Position numbers and translations under genes: made by a program | In this document: one piece after another, positions 44,146 through 51,237 of the stretch | Numbering within the stretch: position 1 is the first letter of the stretch | Layout of the letters: each line of letters begins with the position of its first letter | Assembly (NCBI GenBank): GCA_036381595.1 | Contig: DASVCN010000041.1 | Coordinates: forward strand, 62,001-126,000 | DNA: 64,000 nt | Reading direction: 5' to 3' | Source of the DNA: Trueperaceae bacterium | Lineage (GTDB): Bacteria > Deinococcota > Deinococci > Deinococcales > Trueperaceae | Notes under the pieces: generated by a model | What the model saw: the letters and a program-made list of their open reading frames with translations, nothing else | The model's database searches: none | Told to the model about the DNA's origin: nothing

Positions 44146-44633
44146 TGCCGTCCTCAGCAGCCCACCGGTGCGGCATTCCCCAAACCCTTCTCCCGCTCAA
44201 CGGCACTACCCCCCAGGGAGTAGGCCGGCAGCAGGCGTCCGAGCCCAAGGTGGCGACCTCTCGGTCGCGTTCCGCCCAGTCGTGCCCTGTCACCAGGCAC
44301 GACGTCCAAACATCCACGCTTGGTTTCGTTTGGCAGATCAGGAGCGAGTGCGTGGCAATCAGCCGCCACTCGACATCCGTTTCCGTGTCGCCCAACATCA
44401 GTTGGTCGTGGATTGGATCGAACGAAGGAGTTTCACCTTCGAGCGCCCGTCGTAGCGCAGCGAGCCCGATTAAAGGCACTGCGCTTCTCCACACGTTCAC
44501 AGGGGTTGGCGACCCCCGAGCGATTGACAGACCCGGCTGCAAAGCCGCGTGCGATCCTGACTCTAGGGTAGGGCAGGTTGGCGACGCGGAACTAGTAGAA
44601 GTCGGCACCGCCTATGGAACCTCGTAAATGCGT

Positions 44634-44654
44634 AATCCCCATCGCATGGGGATT
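44634..44654. repeat. Perfect 9-bp inverted repeat
   Basis: AATCCCCAT-CGC-ATGGGGATT, about 80 bp upstream of the 44733 gene; possible operator or origin element. Confidence 0.65.
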
Positions 44655-44732
44655 CAATTGCTGCCATCGCAATATCGATCTCACCAGTAAGAATCGATTC
44701 ACACGCGCAGATGTCCGAACTAGCCTGAGGTT

Positions 44733-45530
44733 ATGCCGAGGCCCGACAATCCGTTCGACTTCCCCCTGCACCGAACCCGCTTAGCTTGCATGCATGACAT
44801 TATTCAGAGAGTCGCGCGCGGCTACCACTACCACCACACGGGCAAGATCCACGTCGGCAAGGCCGCTCGCCTGGTCGAGCACCTAGACCGGAAGCACGGC
44901 GTGCTCGCAGGAGAGAACGAACGCTCTCTCCTCAAACGCCGCGGGCACCCGGCAGCGGTGGTGCTACTCGATTACGACCGTGGCCTGAAGAGCCAGGAGT
45001 TGGACTTCGTTCTGCTCGCGACATCGAAACTTAGTGGAGAGAACCTGCGAGATGCCCGTTTCGATGGTCTCGTGTGGCGGGGCATCTACAAGCTGCACCC
45101 GAAACAGCGCATAGGCAAGCGAGAAGCAGAGGAGTTTCTTCGGGGCAGAAAGCGCCTCACCTGGACCTGGTCACTTACAGCAGAAGCGTACCAGCAGTGG
45201 GAGGCTGGCCTCACACTCAAAGCCTCCTGGCGCTCGGCTGACGCGCTCAACGCTACTCTGAATGCGTTGGACAACGTGCCGGGATTTGCTGGTGTCAGAA
45301 GCCAGAAGAAGCGCCTAATAAGGACCGCGAAGGCGAGCTGGGCAAGGTCGCACAGGTCCAGTCAATCGGTTCCGCCGAACTGGCCGGAACAAGTCACCTG
45401 GGTTCGCAAGGTTGCGTACTACGACAACCCGCCGCTCACCCTCTATCGGCTCAATCGGTGCCTGCTGGGGACCGCTAACGCCACAAGCAAGAGCGGCAGT
45501 GCTTTAGGGCAACCCGAGGCTAAGGACTGA
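44733..45530 (+). CDS. Hypothetical protein at the head of the reverse transcriptase operon
   Basis: 265 aa, basic, with no recognised family. The N-terminal part is His/Arg-rich (IIQRVARGYHYHHTGKIHVGKAARLVEHLDRKHG). The centre contains VLLDYDRGLKSQELDFVLLATSKLSGENL and WRGIYKLHPKQRIGKREAEEFL. It might be a nucleic-acid-binding or mobilisation protein; this is only an impression. Its TGA overlaps the ATG of the next open frame (TGATG). A weak TGAGGTT precedes the start. Confidence 0.62.
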   Translation: MPRPDNPFDFPLHRTRLACMHDIIQRVARGYHYHHTGKIHVGKAARLVEHLDRKHGVLAGENERSLLKRRGHPAAVVLLDYDRGLKSQELDFVLLATSKLSGENLRDARFDGLVWRGIYKLHPKQRIGKREAEEFLRGRKRLTWTWSLTAEAYQQWEAGLTLKASWRSADALNATLNALDNVPGFAGVRSQKKRLIRTAKASWARSHRSSQSVPPNWPEQVTWVRKVAYYDNPPLTLYRLNRCLLGTANATSKSGSALGQPEAKD

Positions 45531-45625
45531 TGCGAGCCTGGGGGCCACTGCTATCTGCCCTAGCGCGTTTACAATTGGCCTTGAAGCAAGACATGCAAAA
45601 CAGCGGGGGCGACGCGGAGGTAGAG

Positions 45626-46114
45626 ATGCAAGCCCCTTCCCAACTCACTAAGTCTTTCCTGTTAGCGGCCTTATTGGCACTCTTCGGATTTGTCCAAGGC
45701 CAGATAGAAACCTACGACGATGTCTACAACTACTACTATCGCACCGCGCAATGGAGCACCGAAGCCACGGAAGTCGCTACGGAGGGCCACGTCGTATTGC
45801 AGAACTCAAGTAATGTATCGCTCTCCGACCTAGACCAGGCTACGGTCGCAAAGATAATTGTCTTGCGCGCCGAGGCTAATGAGCTTATCGCTGAGTCAGA
45901 TGTCGTCGTTGACTTTCTTATGGAAGGAACGGAATACACGGAGCTCGATAACAGCTTGTTGTACGCGACACTGGCTCGTCGACTCCAAATCGAAGTCTTT
46001 GAGGAGATCTTCAATAAGCTTCCGGATGGATTGACAGAAGAGGAGTTTGACGATCTTAGTCGTGACGCGCGTCTCTGGCAGAACATCGGCGACTTGTGGC
46101 TACGTCTCCAATAG
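45626..46114 (+). CDS. Small secreted protein upstream of the reverse transcriptase
   Basis: 162 aa from the ATG with GGAGG six bases upstream; the frame stays open to 45530. Residues 1-25 are a signal peptide (LTKSFLLAALLALFGFVQG). The mature part is acidic and helical (VDFLMEGTEYTELDNSLLYATLARRLQIEVFEEIF). No family recognised. It lies 31 bp upstream of the reverse transcriptase on the same strand, and is AT-richer than the chromosome. An exported partner in a reverse-transcriptase locus would be unusual. Confidence 0.65.
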   Translation: MQAPSQLTKSFLLAALLALFGFVQGQIETYDDVYNYYYRTAQWSTEATEVATEGHVVLQNSSNVSLSDLDQATVAKIIVLRAEANELIAESDVVVDFLMEGTEYTELDNSLLYATLARRLQIEVFEEIFNKLPDGLTEEEFDDLSRDARLWQNIGDLWLRLQ

Positions 46115-46145
46115 CCAGTGTGCAGTTAGAAAAGAAGGGGTCTCA

Positions 46146-47543
46146 ATGAAGACCCTTCCGAAGACATATTTCGCTCCACTAGAACTGCTACGTCACTATA
46201 AACATGTCCGAAAGAAGTCTAGAGCCCGCGGTTTGGACAGGCTGTCCGCCTACGGCTTTCGAAACCTGTTAAGGGCTGAGTTTCAAATCATCCGCCGAAA
46301 GGCCCTCAACAAGACTTATCGCTTCACTCCTTATAAAGAGGTTCTACTCGGAAAAGGGCGGGGTAAGGTTCCGCGCGTGGTTTCTGTGCCCACCGTGAGA
46401 GACCGAATAACGCTTCGCGTAACGAAGGACTATCTTCAGCGGATCTTCCCATCAGCGGTCAATACAGATTTACCCAACGCCGTGATACGAAGCGTGCACA
46501 GAGTTCATCAGCGCGCCAATCCATCTATCGTCGCCCTGCGAATAGACGTCCGCGGCTTTTATGACAATATTGATCAGTCAATTCTTCTAAAGAAGCTGTC
46601 ACGAAAGGCCCGTTCTCAGGTTTTCCAGCACTTGATTAGGGCCTCTATTGAGTGCCCGACATTCCCCCCTGGACGAAGGAAGGGCTGGAAAGGGGAAGTG
46701 CGCAGAAGTAAAGGTATTCCGCAGGGGCTGCCTATCTCTAACGCGTTAGCCAACGTGTACCTGGAGACCTTTGACAAAAAACTGGAACGGATTAAGGGGG
46801 TTATTGGATACTGGCGATACGTGGATGACATTTTGGTGCTTGTGACGCCCACGAACGTTGCCAGAGTAAAGACCATAGCCGAATCGGACTTGGGCAAGTT
46901 AGGGCTTGAAATCTCCTTGGACCCAACGAAGTATCACGAGGAGCCATTGAGTGTCCCATTCACCTACCTTGGCTACCAGTTTGATCATCTTGCCCTAACG
47001 GTGCCGGAGGGAAAGGTTTCCGGCCTCGTGGACTCCGTTGCTCGGTTCCTTACGTGGTATCGCCACAATCGGGACGCAATTCTGCACAGGTGCTCCTGGC
47101 TCTCAGCCGATGCCCTAGATAGCGCTTTCGTGGAAGACTTGAACGAGCGAATTACTGGCGCGGTGTTTGATGGGCGCTTGTTCGGCTGGCTTCCTTACTA
47201 CCAAGCCTTAACTGACAGAGCCTTACTCCACAGAACCGACGCAACAATTCGGTCACTGCTTTCTCAGAGTCCGATCTTTGGCGGCAGGCCGCCGAAGGGG
47301 CTAAAGCGCCTAACGACGGCATACTACAAAATTCGATCCGGAAATGCGCAGGAAGGCTACCTTCGCAACTACGATGTTTACAACACCGTGCAGGTAAAGC
47401 TAACCTATTTGACCGATCGTGGCATACTCGACACGCGGCAGAATTACTCGCCACAAACGGTCACCCGATGGTTCTCTATGTTCCGACAAAGAAACCTCCG
47501 GCGGCTGGTTGCTGACGAGGGCCCGGCAGCATCGGGTAACTAG
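46146..47543 (+). CDS. Reverse transcriptase of the defence (UG/Abi) type
   Basis: 465 aa. Palm motifs are complete: Asp134 in LRIDVRGFYDNID, the IPQGLPISNALANVYLE block (residues 191-207) and Y225-V-D-D228. Upstream KVPRVVSVPTVRDRI is the fingers region. There is no maturase, HNH or integrase domain, and the NAxxH and VTG landmarks of retron RTs are not seen. The C-terminal 150 residues are helical and unassigned, as in the UG/DRT antiphage RTs. AAGGGG precedes the ATG. A predicted structured RNA and a SLATT-like gene follow. Confidence 0.88.
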   Translation: MKTLPKTYFAPLELLRHYKHVRKKSRARGLDRLSAYGFRNLLRAEFQIIRRKALNKTYRFTPYKEVLLGKGRGKVPRVVSVPTVRDRITLRVTKDYLQRIFPSAVNTDLPNAVIRSVHRVHQRANPSIVALRIDVRGFYDNIDQSILLKKLSRKARSQVFQHLIRASIECPTFPPGRRKGWKGEVRRSKGIPQGLPISNALANVYLETFDKKLERIKGVIGYWRYVDDILVLVTPTNVARVKTIAESDLGKLGLEISLDPTKYHEEPLSVPFTYLGYQFDHLALTVPEGKVSGLVDSVARFLTWYRHNRDAILHRCSWLSADALDSAFVEDLNERITGAVFDGRLFGWLPYYQALTDRALLHRTDATIRSLLSQSPIFGGRPPKGLKRLTTAYYKIRSGNAQEGYLRNYDVYNTVQVKLTYLTDRGILDTRQNYSPQTVTRWFSMFRQRNLRRLVADEGPAASGN

Positions 47544-47552
47544 ACTAATGTG

Positions 47553-47559
47553 TAATAAT
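47553..47559 (+). promoter_or_regulatory. Candidate -10 element for the RNA after the RT gene
   Basis: TAATAAT lies 10 bases after the RT stop codon. A start about seven bases further, at 47565-47566, would coincide with the first base of the closing stem of the predicted RNA. No good -35 hexamer is visible. Confidence 0.4.
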
Positions 47560-47565
47560 TCCGCC

Positions 47566-47698
47566 GAGAGGACTGGCCAAAGCTTCGTCCCTCGCATACG
47601 TTCCTATGCGGGAGTATGTGAACCTTTTCGCCTCCACGTAGGCAACTCCGCGCTTTCTACGAGTCGGGGTCATCTCTCGGCACTTCTCCAGTCCTCTC
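47566..47698 (+). ncRNA. Predicted structured RNA between the RT and SLATT genes
   Basis: 133 nt closed by a perfect 11-bp long-range stem: GAGAGGACTGG (47566-47576) with CCAGTCCTCTC (47688-47698). Inside are a CGCATA-N6-TATGCG hairpin (47593-47610), a CGTAG-N15-CTACG hairpin (47637-47661) and a weak CGAG/CTCG pair (47660-47679). No ORF with a ribosome site covers it. Antiphage RTs commonly use an adjacent RNA as template or scaffold. Structure is read from the sequence; the role is inferred. Confidence 0.6.
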
Positions 47699-47716
47699 AT
47701 CGTTGCTGGCCTGATA

Positions 47717-48397
47717 ATGACTGACGAGACTCGCCAAAGAATTCTGTACCAGAAGATAGCGATATGGATCACGCGCGGCGCTCGTTTCAATGCGTCGCGG
47801 CGCCTCACCGATCGGGTCAGTAACCTTGGAAGACTCCACGCGGTTTCAGCCACGACGTTAGTTGTGACCGGAGTATTGGTATCGCAGGCATCATCGACGA
47901 CGGGAGAACCCTTGCTTGGTGCACTTGCGGCGGCTTCGGTCTCCATTCTTGGAATGACACTCCTAGCTACGCAACTTAGCACCGACACTTATAAGGCCAA
48001 GTCCGATTCCCAGCGTCTACATGCAGACGGGCAAAGGATGTCGTTACTGCTGGATGCGCTTGCAACTCTCCTGGTTCAGGACCCAGACGACGAAAGAGCA
48101 TTACAACGCCTCGACGAGCTTACAAACCAGTACAGAGAAATCGAATCGGGTTCATCAGCTAATCACGACCCACGTGACATGCACTACTTCCTTGCAAGTA
48201 AGAACGTCCCACACAACTGGGGCGCCGAGGACTTAGCAAGAGTTAACACAGGGCAACAAGACACCAAGATGCATCAAGGACTTGCGATCTGGCATCGCGT
48301 TAGGTGGCACATCGGCACTAGTCTAACGATACTCGCCACTATCTCGATTCCCGCAAGTCAGCTTCTAATGCTATTACTTCTTTATTCTAGGGGCTAA
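47717..48397 (+). CDS. SLATT-like membrane protein, likely effector
   Basis: 226 aa. Two close TM helices (residues 42-57 and 66-86) follow a basic N-terminal helix, then a long cytoplasmic helical part (YKAKSDSQRLHADGQRMSLLLDALATLLV) and a third TM near the C-terminus (200-223). This is the layout of the SLATT predicted pore-forming effectors, one family of which is known from comparative genomics to be linked to reverse transcriptases. It starts 18 bp after the predicted RNA and has no strong ribosome site. Membrane damage on infection is the hypothesis. Confidence 0.7.
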   Translation: MTDETRQRILYQKIAIWITRGARFNASRRLTDRVSNLGRLHAVSATTLVVTGVLVSQASSTTGEPLLGALAAASVSILGMTLLATQLSTDTYKAKSDSQRLHADGQRMSLLLDALATLLVQDPDDERALQRLDELTNQYREIESGSSANHDPRDMHYFLASKNVPHNWGAEDLARVNTGQQDTKMHQGLAIWHRVRWHIGTSLTILATISIPASQLLMLLLLYSRG

Positions 48398-48430
48398 GAA
48401 ATCCCCGCGAAATAGAGCGCAACGAAAGAC

Positions 48431-48718
48431 CTACACGGGCGAAGTGCTTAGGTCTGACGAGGAATGAGGTACCGAATAAACGAAATTGGCTCCCCGACCC
48501 TTAGGAGGTGCTCTCACGATCCGGTCTCCATCGGTCATCACCTCCTCCATCACCGAGCAGCAGACCGGCATCCGGTGATCGGGGCCGGGATGCTCACCGA
48601 CGGCGCGGTGCAGGTCCCCGCTTCGCACCTCGACGAACTCACGTCCTTCGCTCTCAGCCGAACCAAAGATTTCCCTGAGGGCCCTGCGGAAATCTTCCCT
48701 GCACAAGGCTTTTTTCAC
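48431..48718 (-). CDS. Conserved small protein with SGDLHR and HRMPVCC motifs
   Basis: 95 aa from the GTG at 48718 (GAGGG upstream, 12 bases after the stop of the preceding gene); the frame is open to 48781. The stretch FVEVRSGDLHRAVGEHPGP, then DHRMPVCCSVM and DRIVRAPPKGRGANF, is a strongly patterned motif that I have seen in uncharacterised proteins near restriction or HNH genes, but I know no function. His, Asp and the Cys pair could form a metal site. Last gene of a three-gene minus-strand operon. Confidence 0.68.
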   Translation of the reverse strand: MKKALCREDFRRALREIFGSAESEGREFVEVRSGDLHRAVGEHPGPDHRMPVCCSVMEEVMTDGDRIVRAPPKGRGANFVYSVPHSSSDLSTSPV

Positions 48719-48731
48719 CGTTGACCAACCC

Positions 48732-48992
48732 TCAGAGCCATTCGGTCCCTCGATACTCGTCACGAAGCCGGAAGCGACCACGTCCCAGCGCCAAGAAGTA
48801 CTTCTTGTAGGTGGGGCTGTGCGCCTCAGTCGAGGCGTTCTGCAGCGTGACTTGCAGGTGGGAGGGGCGAACTTTCCACCCGCGCCGCTCGGCGAATAGG
48901 GCTACGTCTCGAGTGGTGAGTGGCTCTTCAATCTCGCCGCGATTGACCGCCGCTACCAGCTCCCTGTTGAGACCACGGCCGAACTTAGGCAC
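48732..48992 (-). CDS. Small winged-helix-like hypothetical protein
   Basis: 86 aa. RELVAAVNRGEIEEPLTTRDVALFAERRGWKVRPSHLQVTLQNAS followed by PTYKKYFLALGRGRFRL looks like a compact winged-helix unit. No named family. It lies 12 bp after the AbrB-like gene and 13 bp before the next gene, all on the minus strand. Confidence 0.65.
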   Translation of the reverse strand: MPKFGRGLNRELVAAVNRGEIEEPLTTRDVALFAERRGWKVRPSHLQVTLQNASTEAHSPTYKKYFLALGRGRFRLRDEYRGTEWL

Positions 48993-49004
48993 TCGCTACT
49001 CCCG

Positions 49005-49277
49005 TCACGCTTCGTAACTCCTCGGCCTGAGTATCAGCTTCCCCTTCTGCACCTCGAGCACCAACTCACCGGTGCTGTTCACGCCAATCGCTCGTAGGGC
49101 GTCGAGGGGGATGGTCAAAGCACTCCGCCGCCTACCCCGGCTCCTGTTTAGCGCCGCCGTGATTCGAGACACGACCTCCGGCGTCATTTTCACGTTGCCC
49201 TGCACATGTGCTGGGCCTTTCCGCCATCCGAAGAGCTGGAAGAAGTCCTCGCTACTCATGACCCTGACTCCGATCAA
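49005..49277 (-). CDS. AbrB/MazE-like DNA-binding protein
   Basis: 90 aa. The C-terminal 45 residues follow the SpoVT/AbrB swapped-hairpin pattern (ALTIPLDALRAIGVNSTGELVLEVQKGKLILRP). The N-terminal part is helical. The start could also be the ATG at residue 7. It heads a three-gene operon and may autoregulate it. The position is antitoxin-like, but neither downstream protein is a known toxin. Confidence 0.7.
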   Translation of the reverse strand: MIGVRVMSSEDFFQLFGWRKGPAHVQGNVKMTPEVVSRITAALNRSRGRRRSALTIPLDALRAIGVNSTGELVLEVQKGKLILRPRSYEA

Positions 49278-49648
49278 GGCAAGACGACTCTGGCTGACGC
49301 GTAAAGGATACCAGTTCGTTTACGAGCTCACGAACGGCAACAAAAGCGGGTTGGCGGCGGGCGAAGCACCGTGTGTTGAGCCACCTCATGCGTGATGAGG
49401 TGGCTCCCGCAGCGAGCCAGAAGACACTCGCCGTCTTGGGTGGGGTGCCCACAGTCACCCCCGGATTGGGGAAAACGGCCAAAGGCCCCTTTCAACATAG
49501 CAGAAGAAGATCCGACTGGAACTACCGTTCGGGGAGCCCCGTGCCGACTGGCCTACAGCAACTCTCGAAGCCAAGTGCCGTAGCCGGCCGTAGGCCGGCA
49601 GCCTTCTACTAGCAACCCCACCTACGGGGGCTTGCAGAAGGAGAACGA
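49278..49648. promoter_or_regulatory. Divergent spacer with two strong inverted repeats
   Basis: 371 bp between the AbrB-led operon and the 49649 gene. It holds AGCCACCTCAT-GCGTG-ATGAGGTGGCT at 49379-49405 and GCCGGCC-GTA-GGCCGGC at 49583-49599. Neither has a T tract. The first may be the AbrB-type operator. AAGGAG lies just before 49649. Confidence 0.55.
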
Positions 49649-49882
49649 ATGCAACAGCCATCACCAAGCCCAGTCGTCTATGTTCGGGTCGACAGCACCC
49701 AGCGCGTCACTCACCTGACCGTGCCAGATCCACTAGGGGCCCGCCTCCTTACCAACCTGGAGCAACTCAGGGCCGCTGTAACCGATGGAGACATCGACTC
49801 ACTGGTTCCAGCCGCCGTGGGCCTGACCGAACTCCTCGATGAACACATCCACATCCTGCCCCCGGTCAGGGAGGCCGCGTGA
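49649..49882 (+). CDS. Small hypothetical protein
   Basis: 77 aa, acidic (VVYVRVDSTQRVTHLTVPDP, then LEQLRAAVTDGDIDSLVPAAV). Clear AAGGAGA ribosome site nine bases before the ATG. Its TGA overlaps the GTG of the next gene (GTGA), so the pair is coupled. No family recognised. Confidence 0.7.
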   Translation: MQQPSPSPVVYVRVDSTQRVTHLTVPDPLGARLLTNLEQLRAAVTDGDIDSLVPAAVGLTELLDEHIHILPPVREAA

Positions 49883-50934
49883 ATAGGGAGAACACCCCGT
49901 CCTGGCGTGCCACAACCGAGTACGCGCGCTGGCCCGGCATCTCCCGGCAAGATGACTTCGGGCGCAACTATAGCTTCGACGTTGTAGACCACATCGAATC
50001 ACACTCGGACCCGGATCGGACGAAGAGACCGGTCACGAAGCCAAGACCGCGTACGTCCCACTGGCTGAGCGGCATCCTCCGCCGGGAACTTCCGATGGTC
50101 CTGTTCGCCGGCGATACTCGGCGGGTAACGGCGAGCGCCTGCTTCGCCAGCATCGGACACTCCACGAAAACGTACCCTGCGCCGAAGGGCATTCACTTCC
50201 CGAAAGCGCGGGAGGTCAGGCGAGTTCTGACGAGCGCCGCCCCGAAGGGTGTGCTCGAGGACGTTGTCCTTCCCCAGCTAACCTTCGACAGGCACGCTGA
50301 ACACTACAAGCTCCACCGGGTGCCAGCGTCGATGGATCCCGATGGTGCCCTCGCGATACTCCTCCACGCTAACGAGCGAGCAGCAATCGACCGCTCGGCC
50401 ACCGAAAATCCTGACGACCTGATCATCGTTCAACAACTACCCTCGCCCCCAACTCATCCCAACGTACTCACCGTCTATCCGCGGACCTACTCCCCCTCGT
50501 TTCCGTGGCAACCCACCCCGATTCAGCCACCTAGCCACGAGAACAGACGGGTGATCAGCGACCGGACCAGTATCCAATTAATCCGCGACCGCGACGGGCT
50601 TGCATTCACCTGGATGCTGCCGGCACAGATCAAGGCGGAATACGATCAGTTCGAACCAGCGCTCAACCTCTACCGCCTCAGCGCCCTGCACGCCACCCTC
50701 GAGCAAGCCCAGGAGATCGCCGACTGGACCTGCTGGATGGCACCAGATGTGACTGGCTACCCCAAACGCGGATTAACACCGCCCATGCCCTGGCCATTCC
50801 AGGCAGCGCAAGAGGGCACCGAGGCCGCGATGGGCGACATGCTCAACCTAGTCGCCCGACTCGAGACGGCGCTCACAGAACGCGGCCTCCTCAAACTAGA
50901 CCCACTGCAGGCGTTCACCCGCAGCCCGCGATGA
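49879..50934 (+). CDS. Hypothetical protein, coupled to the preceding small gene
   Basis: 351 aa, soluble, no recognised family. Features are a Pro-rich centre (PSPPTHPNVLTVYPRTYSPSF) and a helical C-terminus with ALNLYRLSALHATLEQAQEIADWTCW. No catalytic motif is obvious. GTG start overlaps the upstream stop codon. It is the last element gene before attR and is followed by a strong hairpin. Confidence 0.65.
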   Translation: MNRENTPSWRATTEYARWPGISRQDDFGRNYSFDVVDHIESHSDPDRTKRPVTKPRPRTSHWLSGILRRELPMVLFAGDTRRVTASACFASIGHSTKTYPAPKGIHFPKAREVRRVLTSAAPKGVLEDVVLPQLTFDRHAEHYKLHRVPASMDPDGALAILLHANERAAIDRSATENPDDLIIVQQLPSPPTHPNVLTVYPRTYSPSFPWQPTPIQPPSHENRRVISDRTSIQLIRDRDGLAFTWMLPAQIKAEYDQFEPALNLYRLSALHATLEQAQEIADWTCWMAPDVTGYPKRGLTPPMPWPFQAAQEGTEAAMGDMLNLVARLETALTERGLLKLDPLQAFTRSPR

Positions 50935-51024
50935 AGGACACTCCTGGTTACCGCCTGGCGATGCTTGCCACAAACCAAGCCCTCGCTTGACCTCGGACTC
51001 CTTGTTGGCATACGACGCACTACC

Positions 51025-51053
51025 GCTCCGGGGCCACAACAGCGCCCCGGAGC
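51025..51053 (+). terminator. Hairpin after the last element gene
   Basis: GCTCCGGGGC-N9-GCCCCGGAGC, 90 bp after the stop codon. It is followed by AATATCAACT rather than a T run, so intrinsic termination is uncertain. Confidence 0.5.
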
Positions 51054-51189
51054 AATATCAACTGAAGACTGCGGAGGCCCCTCCGGACAGAGGAGAACTG
51101 GGACGAACAACTTCTCAGAAACGGCCACTTGCACAGTCACTTGCACAATCAGCCGATCGAGCAATTGCGCGAATTGCCGATGGGAATGG

Positions 51190-51237
51190 TGGTGGGCCCT
51201 GCTGGACTTGAACCAGCGACCAATCGATTATGAGTCG
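51190..51237. repeat. attR, 48-bp direct repeat inside tRNA-Ile2
   Basis: Identical to 28703-28750; it forms the 3' part of the intact tRNA gene, from the CCA end into the anticodon stem. Confidence 0.92.

Larger units (their letters stand above)
42793..44732. other. 1.9-kb gene-free, hairpin-rich stretch: candidate replication origin
   Basis: Lies between the divergent rep gene and the 44733 gene. Open frames here have odd Arg/Ser/Pro composition, no ribosome sites and no recognisable domains. Contents: an AT-rich patch at 43036-43068 (TTAAGAATTATCAATTCAAT); loose repeats of TCGAG(G)TTCCA near 42866, 43006, 43328 and 43849; a TGTGGATCA near-match to a DnaA box at about 43580; and several perfect hairpins listed separately. 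The combination suggests an iteron origin for the Rep_3 protein, but an untranslated structured RNA is also possible. Confidence 0.5.
28703..51237. mobile_element. 22.5-kb integrative element in tRNA-Ile2(CAU)
   Basis: Bounded by a perfect 48-bp direct repeat equal to the 3' part of the tRNA gene. It contains a tyrosine integrase and an excisionase-like gene near the left end, a Rep_3 initiator, a complete type I restriction-modification system, a reverse transcriptase/SLATT module and many unrecognised genes. Several parts (29-31.6 kb and 45.5-48.4 kb) are visibly AT-richer than the flanks. No conjugation, capsid or terminase genes were recognised, so it is best described as an integrated plasmid-like or satellite element. 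Confidence 0.88.

Noticed and set aside
43982-44608. 208-aa minus-strand frame in the candidate origin
   Set aside because: Odd composition, no ribosome site, crosses several perfect hairpins, and no recognisable domain.
46146-47543. Group II intron or retron reverse transcriptase
   Set aside because: No maturase or endonuclease domain, no intron domain V-like hairpin seen, and no NAxxH/VTG retron landmarks or upstream msr-msd-like inverted repeat recognised.
49252-49482. 76-aa minus-strand frame over the 11-bp inverted repeat
   Set aside because: No ribosome site, composition unlike a protein, overlaps the AbrB-like gene start.
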